Shown: positions 32,950 through 42,381, counted from the first letter of the stretch. The stretch: 64,000 nucleotides of DNA from Candidatus Agathobaculum intestinipullorum (GCA_019117485.1 DWZQ01000026.1:1-64000); one strand, 5' to 3'. Made by a program: numbers and translations. Notes: a model not told the origin generated them from the sequence alone.

Positions 32950-34179
32950 CTATGTCCCCGCGTCTGCTTCGCCCGGCGGCTTTTCCGGGATCTCGCTGTC
33001 GTCGAGCGCTTCAATGCCGATCTGCTCAACCGCATGCACGGTCATGTGCAGCACCGCCGCGCCGTCCTGCACGGTAAGCGTTTCGTTATGCCCGGTGACC
33101 GTCCCGTCCATACTAGACGCGACCTGCCCGAGCGCGCGGGAGAGCATGTCGACGCGCACTTCATCTACCGTCTCCGTCTGCGGCGTGCGCTCATAGTAGA
33201 CATAGGTCTGCACGATCAGCGACACCGGAAACACCACGCTATCCGACAGGCGCAGTGTACGGGTTTCTATTATTTTATCACAAGTACCGCGGTCAATGCC
33301 ACTACCAATATAGAAATTTAACCGCTGATTTCCCAAAACCAGCGCATACTGCCGCTTGACCTTGCCGGTGTAAGTCTTGCCTTCGGTTTCGAGCGCGCGC
33401 GCCGCATCCACTTGATGGACGGTATACGCCTCGACCTCACCGCGTGCATGGGTCAGGCGATAGCCGCCCTCCTCGCGTGTGGGCGGCACCAATCCGCTGA
33501 TCAGCGTGTCGCCAACCGAAACCGCGTCGCCTGCCTGCACCATTGGCTGCCCCTCGAGCGCCTTAACGCTTTTGATGACACCCTCGCGCGTGGCCACTAC
33601 CTTGACCACTGCATCCTCCTCCAGCTTTTCTGCCGGCGGCTCGCGACCATACGCCTGCACAATCAGGCTGTTGCCCCGCACATTGAGCGCCAGAAAAGTC
33701 ATGTGCGGTTGCAGCTGCATCATCTTCCAGCGGATACTGCGGAAGTCAAGCGCGCTGATACGCGCGCCGACATGCACGCCCAATTCATCAAGCTGCTGCA
33801 TAATCTCCGTCGCATCTAAAGTCGGGTCGATCTGCACATCAATTGCCCAAATGTGCGCGCACATCACCCAGCACAGTGCCGCCAGCAGCAAAAAGCCGCC
33901 CCACAAAGCAACGCGCGGACGCAGGCGCGCAGCCGTAAACGGCGCGCCGCACCGACGGACGATGTGCACACGGCAACCCGTGCGCCCCATATAGCGGCGC
34001 AACGCGCGAAAATCCTGCAAGGACAGCGTGGCATACAGCTCATTCCACGCCGTGCGCTCCATACCCCGTAGCATCAAGCCGTGCTCCGCACACAGGTTGA
34101 GAAAGCGCGGCAGGCTCGCGCCCGTCACGCGCACGCGCACCTGCCCGCGCGCCAACCGCCATAGCCGCGCAATCATCAT
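32950..34179 (-). CDS. yqfD: Sporulation protein YqfD
   Basis: The 409-residue protein has a basic N-terminal domain (RLWRLARGQVRVRV, then LYATLSLQDFRALR), one membrane helix near residues 88-108 and a large outer region. The outer region carries the family motif RWKMMQLQPHMTFLALNVRG and a GREPPAEK segment. YqfD is expressed in the mother cell of sporulating Firmicutes and lies beside yqfC and phoH. The start is one of two consecutive ATG codons after AAGGGGG. The last 60 residues are acidic. Confidence 0.88.
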   Translation of the reverse strand: MMIARLWRLARGQVRVRVTGASLPRFLNLCAEHGLMLRGMERTAWNELYATLSLQDFRALRRYMGRTGCRVHIVRRCGAPFTAARLRPRVALWGGFLLLAALCWVMCAHIWAIDVQIDPTLDATEIMQQLDELGVHVGARISALDFRSIRWKMMQLQPHMTFLALNVRGNSLIVQAYGREPPAEKLEEDAVVKVVATREGVIKSVKALEGQPMVQAGDAVSVGDTLISGLVPPTREEGGYRLTHARGEVEAYTVHQVDAARALETEGKTYTGKVKRQYALVLGNQRLNFYIGSGIDRGTCDKIIETRTLRLSDSVVFPVSLIVQTYVYYERTPQTETVDEVRVDMLSRALGQVASSMDGTVTGHNETLTVQDGAAVLHMTVHAVEQIGIEALDDSEIPEKPPGEADAGT

Positions 34180-34193
34180 GCCGCCCCCTTCCG

Positions 34194-34451
34194 TTAAATC
34201 GCCGTGGTATATTCCACCGATGCAATTGTGCCGGTCACCGCCAACTCGTCGAGGGAAAGCGCGGTCAGCGCCAGCCCATCCCCAACGATGCGCACCTCAC
34301 AGCCGCTGCACTTGATCCGCAGCAGCCCCGACTCATACTCCTGTATGCCATGATGGTTTTCCACCACGACCCGGTTGTTGCCAACGATCTCCACGCGCGG
34401 ACGGCCGGTGTGCAAATCATCCAGCAGGCCGCCCAATCCGTCATGCGCCAT
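34194..34451 (-). CDS. yqfC: Sporulation protein YqfC
   Basis: The 85-residue protein matches the small YqfC family: a beta-rich core with PRVEIVGNNRVVVENHHG, then YESGLLRIKCSGCEVRIVG. It precedes yqfD by 14 bases and is conserved in spore-formers. GGGAGGG six bases upstream fixes ATG 34451. Function beyond its sporulation association is unknown. Confidence 0.86.
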   Translation of the reverse strand: MAHDGLGGLLDDLHTGRPRVEIVGNNRVVVENHHGIQEYESGLLRIKCSGCEVRIVGDGLALTALSLDELAVTGTIASVEYTTAI

Positions 34452-34539
34452 GTGCGTCCCTCCCCTGTCCCGCTATTGTATGCGCGCGCCGCATCAAACT
34501 TGCCAGTCCAGCATATCCTGTGCCATCGGAGGTGTCCGC

Positions 34540-35577
34540 ATGAAGCTGTTCCTGTCTTTTGCACTGTTCTGTGTTTTTTTATTTTTCCCTGCCGCCTGTG
34601 CCGACGGCGTGCGCAATGGGCTGGCCCTCGCCGCCGGACAGGCGCTACCCGCGCTGTTTCCGTTTTTTGTCGCAGGCGGGCTGCTGACGCGCAGCGGACT
34701 GGCGTTTCGCCTGTCCGGCCTTGCCGCGCGGCCGCTGTATGCGCTATACCGTCTGCCACCCGCAGCCGCACCCGCCGTGTTGCTTGGGCTGACAGGCGGG
34801 TATCCGGTCGGCGCAGCGACCACCGTCGACCTGCTCAAGCAGGGCGCGCTTTCGCGCACGGACGCGACGCGTGTCAACCGGTTCTGCAACTGCGCCAGTC
34901 CCGGTTTTTGCATCGCACTGGCCGGGCTGGGGGTGTTTGGCAGCGCGCGAACAGGCGCGATGCTTTATGGCATCCATGTGTTATCCGCGCTGCTGGCCGG
35001 TCTCATCATCGCGCGCGAAGACGTGCCACCCGCTCCGATATCCGCCGCACCGTCCCGCGCGCCGGACGAAGGCTTCGCGTCCATCTTCTGTGCCGCTGTG
35101 CAGCAGGCTGCCGCCACTGCGCTGACCGTGACCGCCTTTCTCGCCATGTTCTCCATCCTGCTGCGTCTGGCTGCGCCGGTTTTGGCGTGCCTGCCCTGTG
35201 GAGACGCGTTTTCCGGCCTGTTTGAGCTGACCGCCGGACTGGCTGCGCTTGCCCCGCTGCCATTGGCAGACAATGCCAAGCTAACCATTGCCTCGTTTCT
35301 GTTGGGCTTCGGCGGACTGGCTGTGCAATTTCAAGTGCGCGCGCTTGCCGCGCCTGCCGGACTGCCCGTGGACGGTTTCGCCGCCGCCAAACTGCTGCAC
35401 GGCGCGCTTGCCGCTGCGTTGACTGCGCTGCTCACCCGGCTGTCCCCACAAGCACTTGTGGTCTCCGCCGCGCCGGATCGCATCGCGCCGCACGGCCTGC
35501 CGCCCGTGTTTTCCCTAATTTTGCTTTTGGCCGCACTTGCAATTTGGTCTGGAAAAAAAGCGAAAAATGCGGTATAA
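34540..35577 (+). CDS. YlbJ-like sporulation membrane protein (nucleoside-recognition domain family)
   Basis: The 345-residue polytopic protein begins with a hydrophobic segment, then ALPALFPFFVAGGLL, the conserved LGLTGGYPVGAATTVDLL block and RFCNCASPGFCIALAGLGVFG. These correspond to the S/G-G-Y-P-x-G-A and N-x-x-P motifs of the YlbJ/SpoIIM-adjacent family of spore membrane proteins. Eight or so helices are visible. CGGAGG seven bases before ATG 34540 sets the start. It may be a transporter-like component of sporulation; substrate is unknown. It is divergent from yqfC. Confidence 0.78.
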   Translation: MKLFLSFALFCVFLFFPAACADGVRNGLALAAGQALPALFPFFVAGGLLTRSGLAFRLSGLAARPLYALYRLPPAAAPAVLLGLTGGYPVGAATTVDLLKQGALSRTDATRVNRFCNCASPGFCIALAGLGVFGSARTGAMLYGIHVLSALLAGLIIAREDVPPAPISAAPSRAPDEGFASIFCAAVQQAAATALTVTAFLAMFSILLRLAAPVLACLPCGDAFSGLFELTAGLAALAPLPLADNAKLTIASFLLGFGGLAVQFQVRALAAPAGLPVDGFAAAKLLHGALAAALTALLTRLSPQALVVSAAPDRIAPHGLPPVFSLILLLAALAIWSGKKAKNAV

Positions 35578-35614
35578 TGGGTCACATAACCTTTGGATGG
35601 GAGTGACTGACCGC

Positions 35615-35854
35615 ATGAAGCTGAAAAAGCTGCTGCGAAAGGATATTGAACCACGCTGTACATACTGTGCGCACGGCACACCATTGGCCGACGGGCAACG
35701 TATCCTATGCCGCCGCCGTGGCGTAGTGGACGGCGCCGACCACTGCCGCGCCTTCCGGTATGACCCCCTGCGCCGCGTACCCCCCAAACCGGCCGCAATC
35801 CGCGGGCACTTTACCAACGCTGACTTTTCACTGGGGGATACCGATGAAACATAA
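35615..35854 (+). CDS. Small conserved-type protein with four cysteines
   Basis: This 79-residue protein has C15-x2-C18, C32 and C44 in the first half (EPRCTYCAHG, then ILCRRRG, then HCRAFRYDP). A basic stretch follows with DPLRRVPPKP and an acidic tail (ADFSLGDTDET). The cysteine spacing suggests a small zinc-binding fold. I recall similar proteins in Clostridia directly before dacF-type genes, always of unknown function. GGAG 11 bases before ATG 35615 supports the start. Its end overlaps the DacF start by 11 bases, so the two are probably translationally coupled. Confidence 0.75.
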   Translation: MKLKKLLRKDIEPRCTYCAHGTPLADGQRILCRRRGVVDGADHCRAFRYDPLRRVPPKPAAIRGHFTNADFSLGDTDET

Positions 35855-37337
35855 CATGCTTCTGCGCCGCCTGCCGGCGCTGGCCTTGTGCCTGATTTTC
35901 CTGTTCACCGCCGCACCGCTGCCGCAATCCTATGCCGCACCGGACGATGAGGACGCAATTTCCGATACCGATACAACCGATACGGACACCGACGGTACCG
36001 CCGACGAAGATAGCGAGGACGCCGATGCTGCGTCCAACGCCAACGTCATCGCCGCCGCACCCGATGCACCTACGCTCAACGCGGAGGCCGCACTGCTCAT
36101 CAGTCCGGACACCGGTATGGTACTGTATGAGAAAAACGCGGACGAACGCCGCTATCCGGCTTCGACCACCAAAATCATGACTGCACTGATTGTGCTCGAA
36201 AACGTGACCGACCTGAGCGAGACTGTCACCGCCGAGGCATCGGATTTTGAACACGTCACAGCCGACAGCTCCAACGCCGATATCAAGGAGGGCGAAATCG
36301 TCACAATTGAAGATCTTCTCTATGCGCTGATGCTGCCCTCGGCAAATGAAGCGGCCTACATGCTCGCGCGCCACGTCGGCGGCACATGGGAAAACTTCGT
36401 GGATATGATGAACGAGCGCGCCGCCGAGCTTGGCTGTACCGGCACGCACTTTTCCAATCCCTGCGGCCTGCATGAGGAAGATCACTACTCGACCGCCCGC
36501 GATCTGTACAAAATCGGCTATGCCGCCATGCAGGACGAAACTTTTGCCAACATTGTCAACACCGTGCAGCACAAGATGGCAAAAACGAATATGCATGAGG
36601 AACGTAAAATTTACACCACGAACATGCTGATTTTCAGCTCCTATGCGGCCTACGCTTATCCCTACTGTCAGGGCATCAAGACCGGCCATACCTCGGAAGC
36701 CGGCAACTGCTTTGTCGGCTATGCGGAATATGGCGACGCCAAGCTGTACTCGGTCGTAATGGGCTGCGACGACCACTCCACCGAGTACCCCGAAATCGCC
36801 GCCAGCTTTACCGACACAAGCGCACTGTGCAAATGGGGCTTTGAAAATTTCACCTCCAAAACCATTGTCCAGCAAGGCGATACCATTAAAGAGATTGGCG
36901 TGAACCTGTCGACCGATACCGACCGACTGGTGCTGACGACCAAGTCCGATCTGGTGTCGCTCGTACCCGTTGATATCGACATGGACGCGCTGCTCAAAGG
37001 CGCGGTCATCACCGCACCCGATGAGGTCAACGCCCCCATCAAGGCGGGCGATGTCATCGGCAGCGTCACCTATTCCTACGGCGGCGTGGACTATGGCACC
37101 GTCGAGCTGGTCGCGCTCAGCGACGTGGAAGTCAGCCAAGTGCTGTATTATGCGGACAAACTCAGCCATTTCTTCCAGAGTACCGTGTTCAAGGTAATTC
37201 TGATCGTGCTGGCCGTGTTCGTCGTACTGTATATCTTATTTAATCTCACTTTCGGCGGTATGCGCCGCCGCCAGCAACGCAAGAACTTGCGTGCTCGTTA
37301 TGAGAACACCAACTACCAGCGCCGCAGACGCAGATAA
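35844..37337 (+). CDS. dacF: D-alanyl-D-alanine carboxypeptidase, DacF/PBP5 type
   Basis: The 497-residue enzyme trims the terminal D-Ala of peptidoglycan stems outside the membrane. It has a signal peptide (about 1-31) and a low-complexity linker rich in Asp and Thr (residues about 32-70). The catalytic domain has S-T-T-K (PASTTKIMTALI), S-A-N (LPSANEAAYM) and K-T-G (IKTGHTSEAGNC). A PBP5-type C-terminal beta domain and a C-terminal membrane helix (about 450-475) with a basic tail follow. GGGGGA upstream fixes ATG 35844. Other clostridial DacF proteins act in spore or vegetative wall maturation; which applies here is not shown. Confidence 0.92.
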   Translation: MKHNMLLRRLPALALCLIFLFTAAPLPQSYAAPDDEDAISDTDTTDTDTDGTADEDSEDADAASNANVIAAAPDAPTLNAEAALLISPDTGMVLYEKNADERRYPASTTKIMTALIVLENVTDLSETVTAEASDFEHVTADSSNADIKEGEIVTIEDLLYALMLPSANEAAYMLARHVGGTWENFVDMMNERAAELGCTGTHFSNPCGLHEEDHYSTARDLYKIGYAAMQDETFANIVNTVQHKMAKTNMHEERKIYTTNMLIFSSYAAYAYPYCQGIKTGHTSEAGNCFVGYAEYGDAKLYSVVMGCDDHSTEYPEIAASFTDTSALCKWGFENFTSKTIVQQGDTIKEIGVNLSTDTDRLVLTTKSDLVSLVPVDIDMDALLKGAVITAPDEVNAPIKAGDVIGSVTYSYGGVDYGTVELVALSDVEVSQVLYYADKLSHFFQSTVFKVILIVLAVFVVLYILFNLTFGGMRRRQQRKNLRARYENTNYQRRRRR

Positions 37338-37356
37338 CCACACTACCGGCAAAGCA

Positions 37357-37390
37357 AAAACCGCCGTCCGAAAGGACGGCGGTTTTCTCT
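37357..37390. terminator. Terminator between convergent dacF and rodA
   Basis: A 13-bp stem AAAACCGCCGTCC/GGACGGCGGTTTT (37357-37369 with 37374-37386) with GAAA loop has T-rich sequence in both directions. Confidence 0.88.
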
Positions 37391-37441
37391 TGTCGGAACA
37401 TTTTGCACCACTTTGCTCGAAAGCGTAGTTTCAATCGGGTG

Positions 37442-38572
37442 TTATTGCAGCCAGCTCGGTTTCTCTCTCATCCGCACGCCCGCGGCAATGCCCAGCGCGG
37501 CGTACATGGTCAGCACCGAGGTACCGCCATAGGAGAAGAACGGCAGCGTCAAACCCATAACAGGCAACAGGCCGACGTTCATGAAGATGTTCATAAAAAC
37601 CTGAAACAGGAACATACCGCCTACACCGACGGCCAAAAGCGCGGAAAACGAGGTCGACGCGCGATAGGAAACATAAAACAAACGCAGAATGAGCAACGCT
37701 AACAGGCCGATGATCAGCAGACAGCCGATGAGGCCAAGCTCCTCGCCCGCGACCGAAAAGATATAGTCGGTCTGGTTTTCCGGCACCAGCTGCATCTGGG
37801 TCATCGTGCCGTGCGTCAGCCCTTGACCGGATACCTGCCCCGAGCCGATCGCAATTTTGCCATAAGTCGCCTGACGGGATGCATCCGGATCGATGGACGG
37901 ATCAAACAGCACCAAAATGCGGGTTTTCTGATATCCCTGCAACACAAAGTTCCACAAAATCGGGATGCTGACAACTCCCAGCCCAATGCCCAGCCCGAGC
38001 CATTTCAACGACAGACCAGCGGCGAACAGCATGATCAGCGCGATCATAAAATACTGGATCGCCATGCCCGTGTCGCCTGAGGCGATGATGACCGCGCCCA
38101 TCATAATCAGCGTGTGCAAACCGATCACAAACAGCCCACGCCATTCGCTGATATGCTCCCTGATTTCCGAAATATGCGCGGCAATAGTGAAAATGAAGAT
38201 CAGCTTACCCAACTCGCCCGGCTGCAAACTGGTCACGCCCAAATCAAGCCATGCACGCTGACCGTTGACCTCGGTGCCGAGCGGCGTAAACAGCAGCATT
38301 TGCAGGCAGATGTTGACGATGACAAAAATCTTCCACCAGCCGCTCATAGCCTCCAAGTCAATCAGACTCATCACCACAAACGCGCCGATACCCATGATAA
38401 TCGCCGCGCCCTGAATAAATAGGTTGCGCGTGCTGCCGTCCTGCCAACTGACCGGGTTAAGCGTGGCCGAAAAAATCAGTACCATGCCGTATCCCGAGCA
38501 GATAAGTGCGAGGATCAGCAAATAAAGGTCGGTATTTTTAAGGTAGTGCGTAACTGTTTTCAAAGAGTCCAT
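37442..38572 (-). CDS. rodA: SEDS family peptidoglycan polymerase RodA
   Basis: The 376-residue polytopic protein is a second SEDS glycosyltransferase. It has about ten helices, the loop GQRAWLDLGVTSLQPGELGKL, an AIGSGQVSGQGLTHG segment and the C-terminal GLLPVMGLTLPFFSYGGTSVL block. The extracellular loop with QLVPENQTDYIFSVAGEELG is RodA-like (FtsW often has PEPxNDFIF). It polymerises lipid II for wall elongation with a class B PBP coded elsewhere. GGAGGG lies 6 bases before ATG 38572. It is divergent from fhs. Confidence 0.86.
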   Translation of the reverse strand: MDSLKTVTHYLKNTDLYLLILALICSGYGMVLIFSATLNPVSWQDGSTRNLFIQGAAIIMGIGAFVVMSLIDLEAMSGWWKIFVIVNICLQMLLFTPLGTEVNGQRAWLDLGVTSLQPGELGKLIFIFTIAAHISEIREHISEWRGLFVIGLHTLIMMGAVIIASGDTGMAIQYFMIALIMLFAAGLSLKWLGLGIGLGVVSIPILWNFVLQGYQKTRILVLFDPSIDPDASRQATYGKIAIGSGQVSGQGLTHGTMTQMQLVPENQTDYIFSVAGEELGLIGCLLIIGLLALLILRLFYVSYRASTSFSALLAVGVGGMFLFQVFMNIFMNVGLLPVMGLTLPFFSYGGTSVLTMYAALGIAAGVRMREKPSWLQ

Positions 38573-38673
38573 GCCGACCCTCCTTTTGCAAAAATTGATG
38601 TACGCTTTATATCATACCACAACACCGCTGGTTTTTCGAGTCACAAATTCGGCAAATTTTTCGCGGGATTCGC

Positions 38674-38702
38674 TGGAAAACTGTGCAGAACATTGTTATA
38701 AT
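38674..38702 (+). promoter_or_regulatory. Likely promoter of fhs
   Basis: TATAAT at 38697-38702 is clear; the -35 candidate TGGAAA at 38674-38679 with a 17-base spacer matches four of six consensus bases. Confidence 0.5.
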
Positions 38703-38740
38703 GATGTCACTATGCAAAATGCTACGGGGAGGAAACTGTT

Positions 38741-40411
38741 ATGTTATCCGATATTGAAATCGCACAGGGCTGCCAAATGCGCCCGATTGTCGACGTTGCC
38801 GCAGCCGCCGGACTGGACGCGGACGACCTCGAACTCTACGGGAAATACAAGGCCAAGCTGTCCGCCGATGTATGGAACAAAACCGCCGGCAACCCGGACG
38901 GCAAGCTGGTACTCGTCACCGCCATCAATCCCACACCCGCAGGCGAAGGCAAGACGACCACAACGGTCGGTCTCGGTCAGGCGATGGCAAAGCTGGGTAA
39001 AAAGGCAATGATCGCCTTGCGCGAGCCGTCGCTCGGCCCGGTGTTTGGTATCAAGGGCGGCGCGGCCGGCGGCGGCTACGCGCAGGTTGTGCCGATGGAG
39101 GACATCAACCTGCACTTTACCGGCGACATGCACGCGATCACCGCGGCCAACAATCTGCTGTGCGCCATGCTGGACAACCACCTGCAACAAGGTAACGCAC
39201 TGGGCATCGACCCGCGCCGCATCACCTTCACCCGCGTGATGGACATGAACGATCGAGCACTTCGCAACATCACGATCGGTCTCGGCGGCAAGGTCAACGG
39301 TGTGCCGCGTGAAGATCACTTTATGATCACTGTGGCTTCGGAAATTATGGCGATCCTGTGCCTTGCCTCCGACCTGCAAGACCTCAAGAAGCGTTTTGGC
39401 GACATTCTGGTCGCCTACAACTACGCTGGCGAGCCGGTCTATGCGCGCGACCTGAAGGCCGAAGGTGCGATGGCTGCGCTCATGCGCGACGCAATCAAGC
39501 CCAACCTTGTGCAAACGCTCGAAGGCACGCCTTGCCTGATGCACGGCGGCCCGTTTGCCAACATCGCGCACGGCTGTAACAGCGTGCAGGCAACTAAGTT
39601 GGCGCTGCGTCTGGCCGACATTGCGATTACCGAAGCGGGCTTTGGCGCCGACCTTGGCGCGGAAAAGTTCATGGATATCAAGTGCCGCAAGGCTGGTATC
39701 TCACCCGACTGCATCGTGATCGTTGCAACCGTGCGCGCACTCAAGTATAACGGCGGCGTACCCAAGGCCGAACTGAACACGCCCAACCTCGCGGCGCTCG
39801 AGCGCGGCATCTGCAATTTGGACGCGCATCTGGACAACATGAAGAAATTTGGTGTGCCGACAGTCGTCGCGATCAACGCCTTCCCGACCGACACCGCCGA
39901 GGAGATGGATTTCATCCGTCAGCACTGCGCGGCGCGCGGCGTGCGTGTGGCGCTTTCTGAGGTCTTTGCCAAGGGCGGCGAAGGCGGCAAGGCTCTGGCC
40001 GAAGAAGTGCTTGCCGTGCTTGAAGAAGGCAAGGCCGACTTCCACATGCTCTATGAGGATGAACTGCCGCTCGAGGACAAGATCCGCAAAATCGCCAAGG
40101 AGATTTACGGTGCGCTCGGCGTGACCATCGCGCCTGCCGCACACAAGGAGTTGCAGAATATCACTGCACTCGGTTTTGGCAACCTGCCGATCTGCGTGGC
40201 AAAGACACAGTATTCGCTGTCCGACGACCCGGCACTACTCGGCCGTCCAACCGAGTTTGTAGTCAATGTACGCACCGCACGTCTGGCTGCGGGCGCGGGC
40301 TTTGTGGTCGTCGAAACCGGCGCGATCATGACCATGCCCGGCTTGCCCAAAGTGCCCGCCGCAGAGAAAATCGACGTAGGTGCGGGCGGCACGATCACCG
40401 GCCTGTTCTAA
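38741..40411 (+). CDS. fhs: Formate--tetrahydrofolate ligase
   Basis: The 556-residue enzyme makes 10-formyl-THF from formate, THF and ATP. It has the family opening [15 protein letters not shown], the ATP loop [18 protein letters not shown], the [19 protein letters not shown] block and the C-terminal [14 protein letters not shown] signature. Length is normal for the monofunctional bacterial form. GGGGAGGAAA precedes ATG 38741. It supplies one-carbon units and, in acetogens, the methyl branch of the Wood-Ljungdahl pathway. No other Wood-Ljungdahl gene is in the window. Confidence 0.97.
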   Translation: MLSDIEIAQGCQMRPIVDVAAAAGLDADDLELYGKYKAKLSADVWNKTAGNPDGKLVLVTAINPTPAGEGKTTTTVGLGQAMAKLGKKAMIALREPSLGPVFGIKGGAAGGGYAQVVPMEDINLHFTGDMHAITAANNLLCAMLDNHLQQGNALGIDPRRITFTRVMDMNDRALRNITIGLGGKVNGVPREDHFMITVASEIMAILCLASDLQDLKKRFGDILVAYNYAGEPVYARDLKAEGAMAALMRDAIKPNLVQTLEGTPCLMHGGPFANIAHGCNSVQATKLALRLADIAITEAGFGADLGAEKFMDIKCRKAGISPDCIVIVATVRALKYNGGVPKAELNTPNLAALERGICNLDAHLDNMKKFGVPTVVAINAFPTDTAEEMDFIRQHCAARGVRVALSEVFAKGGEGGKALAEEVLAVLEEGKADFHMLYEDELPLEDKIRKIAKEIYGALGVTIAPAAHKELQNITALGFGNLPICVAKTQYSLSDDPALLGRPTEFVVNVRTARLAAGAGFVVVETGAIMTMPGLPKVPAAEKIDVGAGGTITGLF

Positions 40412-40427
40412 TCTCCCCATGTACGCC

Positions 40428-40458
40428 AAAAAGCCGCCCATTTGGGCGGCTTTTTAGC
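40428..40458 (+). terminator. Terminator of fhs
   Basis: A 13-bp stem AAAAAGCCGCCCA/TGGGCGGCTTTTT (40428-40440 with 40443-40455) ends in five T residues. Confidence 0.9.
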
Positions 40459-40586
40459 TACACTATCCCGTAATCAGAATAGTCGGCCATGTTCTCATCT
40501 ACAAACGGGCAAAAAATTAAGTCACATTCAATTTTGCGTAACCTAATCTGAATGAGTGACAACACCGCACACCTTTGCCCTTACGG

Positions 40587-40616
40587 TGGACAGCGGCGCA
40601 TATTCTGTTGTATAAT
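40587..40616 (+). promoter_or_regulatory. Promoter of the Lrp-aminotransferase operon
   Basis: TGGACA at 40587-40592, an 18-base spacer and TATAAT at 40611-40616 precede the regulator start by about 60 bases. Confidence 0.7.
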
Positions 40617-40673
40617 AAAATGTACCGCGATTTTATCCGCTGGAAATATCATGCACACAGGGAGGTTGTTATC

Positions 40674-41165
40674 ATGGAAAATCCCGAAAAGCTGCTCGAC
40701 CTGCTCAGTCAGGACGCACGCCTGACCCCCGCCCAGCTCGCCGCTATGACCGGCGCAAGCGAGGCCGAGGTGGTCGATGCGATTCGCGCTTTCGAGAAAA
40801 ACGCCACCATTCTAGGCTATAAAACCGTCATCGACTGGGACAAGACCGCTAAGGAAAGCGTCACCGCGCTGATTGAGGTCAAGATCACACCGCAAAAGGG
40901 TATGGGCTTTGACGAAATCGCCCGCCAGATTTACTCGCACCATCAGGTCGAAAGTGTCTACCTGATGAGCGGCGGTTTTGACCTGACCGTCATCATCAAA
41001 GGCCGCTCCATGCGCGAGGTTGCACGCTTTGTTTCTGAACAGCTTGCGCCGATGGAAAACGTGCTGTCGACCGGCACACATTTCATCCTGAAAAAATACA
41101 AGGATTACGGTGTTGAGTTCGACCCCTCGGAAACCGATCAAAGAGAGGTCATGATGGCATGGTAG
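40674..41165 (+). CDS. Lrp/AsnC family transcriptional regulator
   Basis: The 163-residue protein has an N-terminal winged HTH (MENPEKLLDLLSQDA, then TPAQLAAMTGASEAEVVDA) and a C-terminal RAM/ACT-like effector domain (TALIEVKITPQKG, VYLMSGGFDLTVIIKG). GGAGG eight bases before ATG 40674 sets the start. The gene overlaps the following aminotransferase by seven bases. The regulator therefore probably responds to an amino acid that the enzyme makes or uses and may control this operon. The ligand is unknown. Confidence 0.88.
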   Translation: MENPEKLLDLLSQDARLTPAQLAAMTGASEAEVVDAIRAFEKNATILGYKTVIDWDKTAKESVTALIEVKITPQKGMGFDEIARQIYSHHQVESVYLMSGGFDLTVIIKGRSMREVARFVSEQLAPMENVLSTGTHFILKKYKDYGVEFDPSETDQREVMMAW

Positions 41166-42328
41166 ATTACGAACAGCTACTGTCCGACCGGGTGCAGATG
41201 GTCAAGCCCTCGGGCATCCGCCGCTTTTTCGATGCGGCCGCTGCCATGCCGGATGCGATCTCACTCGGCGTAGGCGAGCCGGACTTTGAAACCCCGTGGC
41301 AAATCCGCCGCGCAGGCATCCAGTCGCTGGAAAAGGGCAAGACGTTCTACACCTCCAATTGGGGCCTTGCCGACCTGCGGCGGCAAATCGCCGCGCTGAC
41401 ACGGCGCAAGTACCAGCTGTGCTACGACGCGGACACGGAAATCCTCGTCACAGTCGGCGGTTCCGAGGCGATCGACAACGCCATCCGCGCGCTGGTCAAC
41501 CCTGGCGAGGAGGTTCTCATCCCCGAGCCCAGCTTTGTCTGTTATACCCCGCTTACCCAAATGGCGGGCGGCGTGCCTGTTCCGCTGCCGACGCAGGCGT
41601 CAGACCAGTTCAAGCTGACACCCGAACGCCTGCGCGCGGCTATCACACCGCGTACCAAGCTGCTGATCCTGCCCTACCCCAACAATCCGACGGGCGCGAT
41701 CATGACACGCAGCGAGCTGGAAGCCATCGCCGCCGTAATCCGGGATACCAACATTGCGGTTCTGTCCGACGAGATCTATTGCAGCCTGACCTACGGCAAG
41801 GAACCGCATGTCTGCTTTGCGGAGCTGCCCGGCATGCAGGAGCGCACGATCGTCGTCGACGGCTTTTCCAAGTCGTACGCCATGACCGGATGGCGCCTCG
41901 GCTGGGCGATGGGCCCCAAGGAGCTGATGAAGCAAATCTGCAAAATTCATCAGTTCGGCATCATGTCCGCACCGACAACCGCGCAGTTTGCCGGTATTGA
42001 GGCCATCCGCACTGGCGAGGATGACATTGAACGCATGCGCAACCAGTACGATATCCGCCGCCGCTTCCTGCTCGGCGAACTGCGCGCGATGGGGCTGGAC
42101 TGTTTCGAGCCACAAGGCGCATTCTACATGTTCCCGTCCATCGCATCGACCGGTCTGTCGTCCGAAGCGTTCTGCGAACGGCTGCTGAACGAGCAGCGTG
42201 TCGCGGTCGTACCGGGCAATGCATTCGGCGAAAGCGGCGAAGGGCATGTGCGCATTTCCTATTCCTACTCGATGAACCACCTGCGCGAAGCCTGCTTCCG
42301 CATGCGCAAATTCCTGCAATCCCTTTAA
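41159..42328 (+). CDS. PLP-dependent aminotransferase, class I/II
   Basis: The 389-residue enzyme has the fold-type I aminotransferase layout: an AISLGVGEPDFETP N-terminal segment, TVGGSEAIDNAIRAL, the LPYPNNPTGAIM block and SDEIYCSLTYG. The PLP lysine is K238 in FSKSYAMTGWRLGW, and the C-terminal region contains NAFGESGEGHVRISYSYS. Members include aspartate, aromatic and alanine transaminases; the substrate cannot be fixed here. It overlaps the Lrp regulator gene, suggesting shared control. Confidence 0.9.
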   Translation: MVDYEQLLSDRVQMVKPSGIRRFFDAAAAMPDAISLGVGEPDFETPWQIRRAGIQSLEKGKTFYTSNWGLADLRRQIAALTRRKYQLCYDADTEILVTVGGSEAIDNAIRALVNPGEEVLIPEPSFVCYTPLTQMAGGVPVPLPTQASDQFKLTPERLRAAITPRTKLLILPYPNNPTGAIMTRSELEAIAAVIRDTNIAVLSDEIYCSLTYGKEPHVCFAELPGMQERTIVVDGFSKSYAMTGWRLGWAMGPKELMKQICKIHQFGIMSAPTTAQFAGIEAIRTGEDDIERMRNQYDIRRRFLLGELRAMGLDCFEPQGAFYMFPSIASTGLSSEAFCERLLNEQRVAVVPGNAFGESGEGHVRISYSYSMNHLREACFRMRKFLQSL

Positions 42329-42334
42329 GCCAGC

Positions 42335-42372
42335 AAAAGGGCCTGACCCAACCGGGACAGGCCCTTTTGTTA
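42335..42372. terminator. Terminator between the aminotransferase gene and pyrE
   Basis: An 11-bp stem AAAAGGGCCTG/CAGGCCCTTTT (42335-42345 with 42358-42368) carries T/A tracts usable in both directions. Confidence 0.82.
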
Positions 42373-42381
42373 TCGTTTTAA

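Noticed and set aside
35811-37169. 452-codon leftward frame opposite dacF
   Set aside because: It is a shadow of the carboxypeptidase gene, whose three active-site motifs are all intact.
38573-38740. THF riboswitch upstream of fhs
   Set aside because: The short leader after the -10 box leaves no room for the structure and no conserved core is seen.
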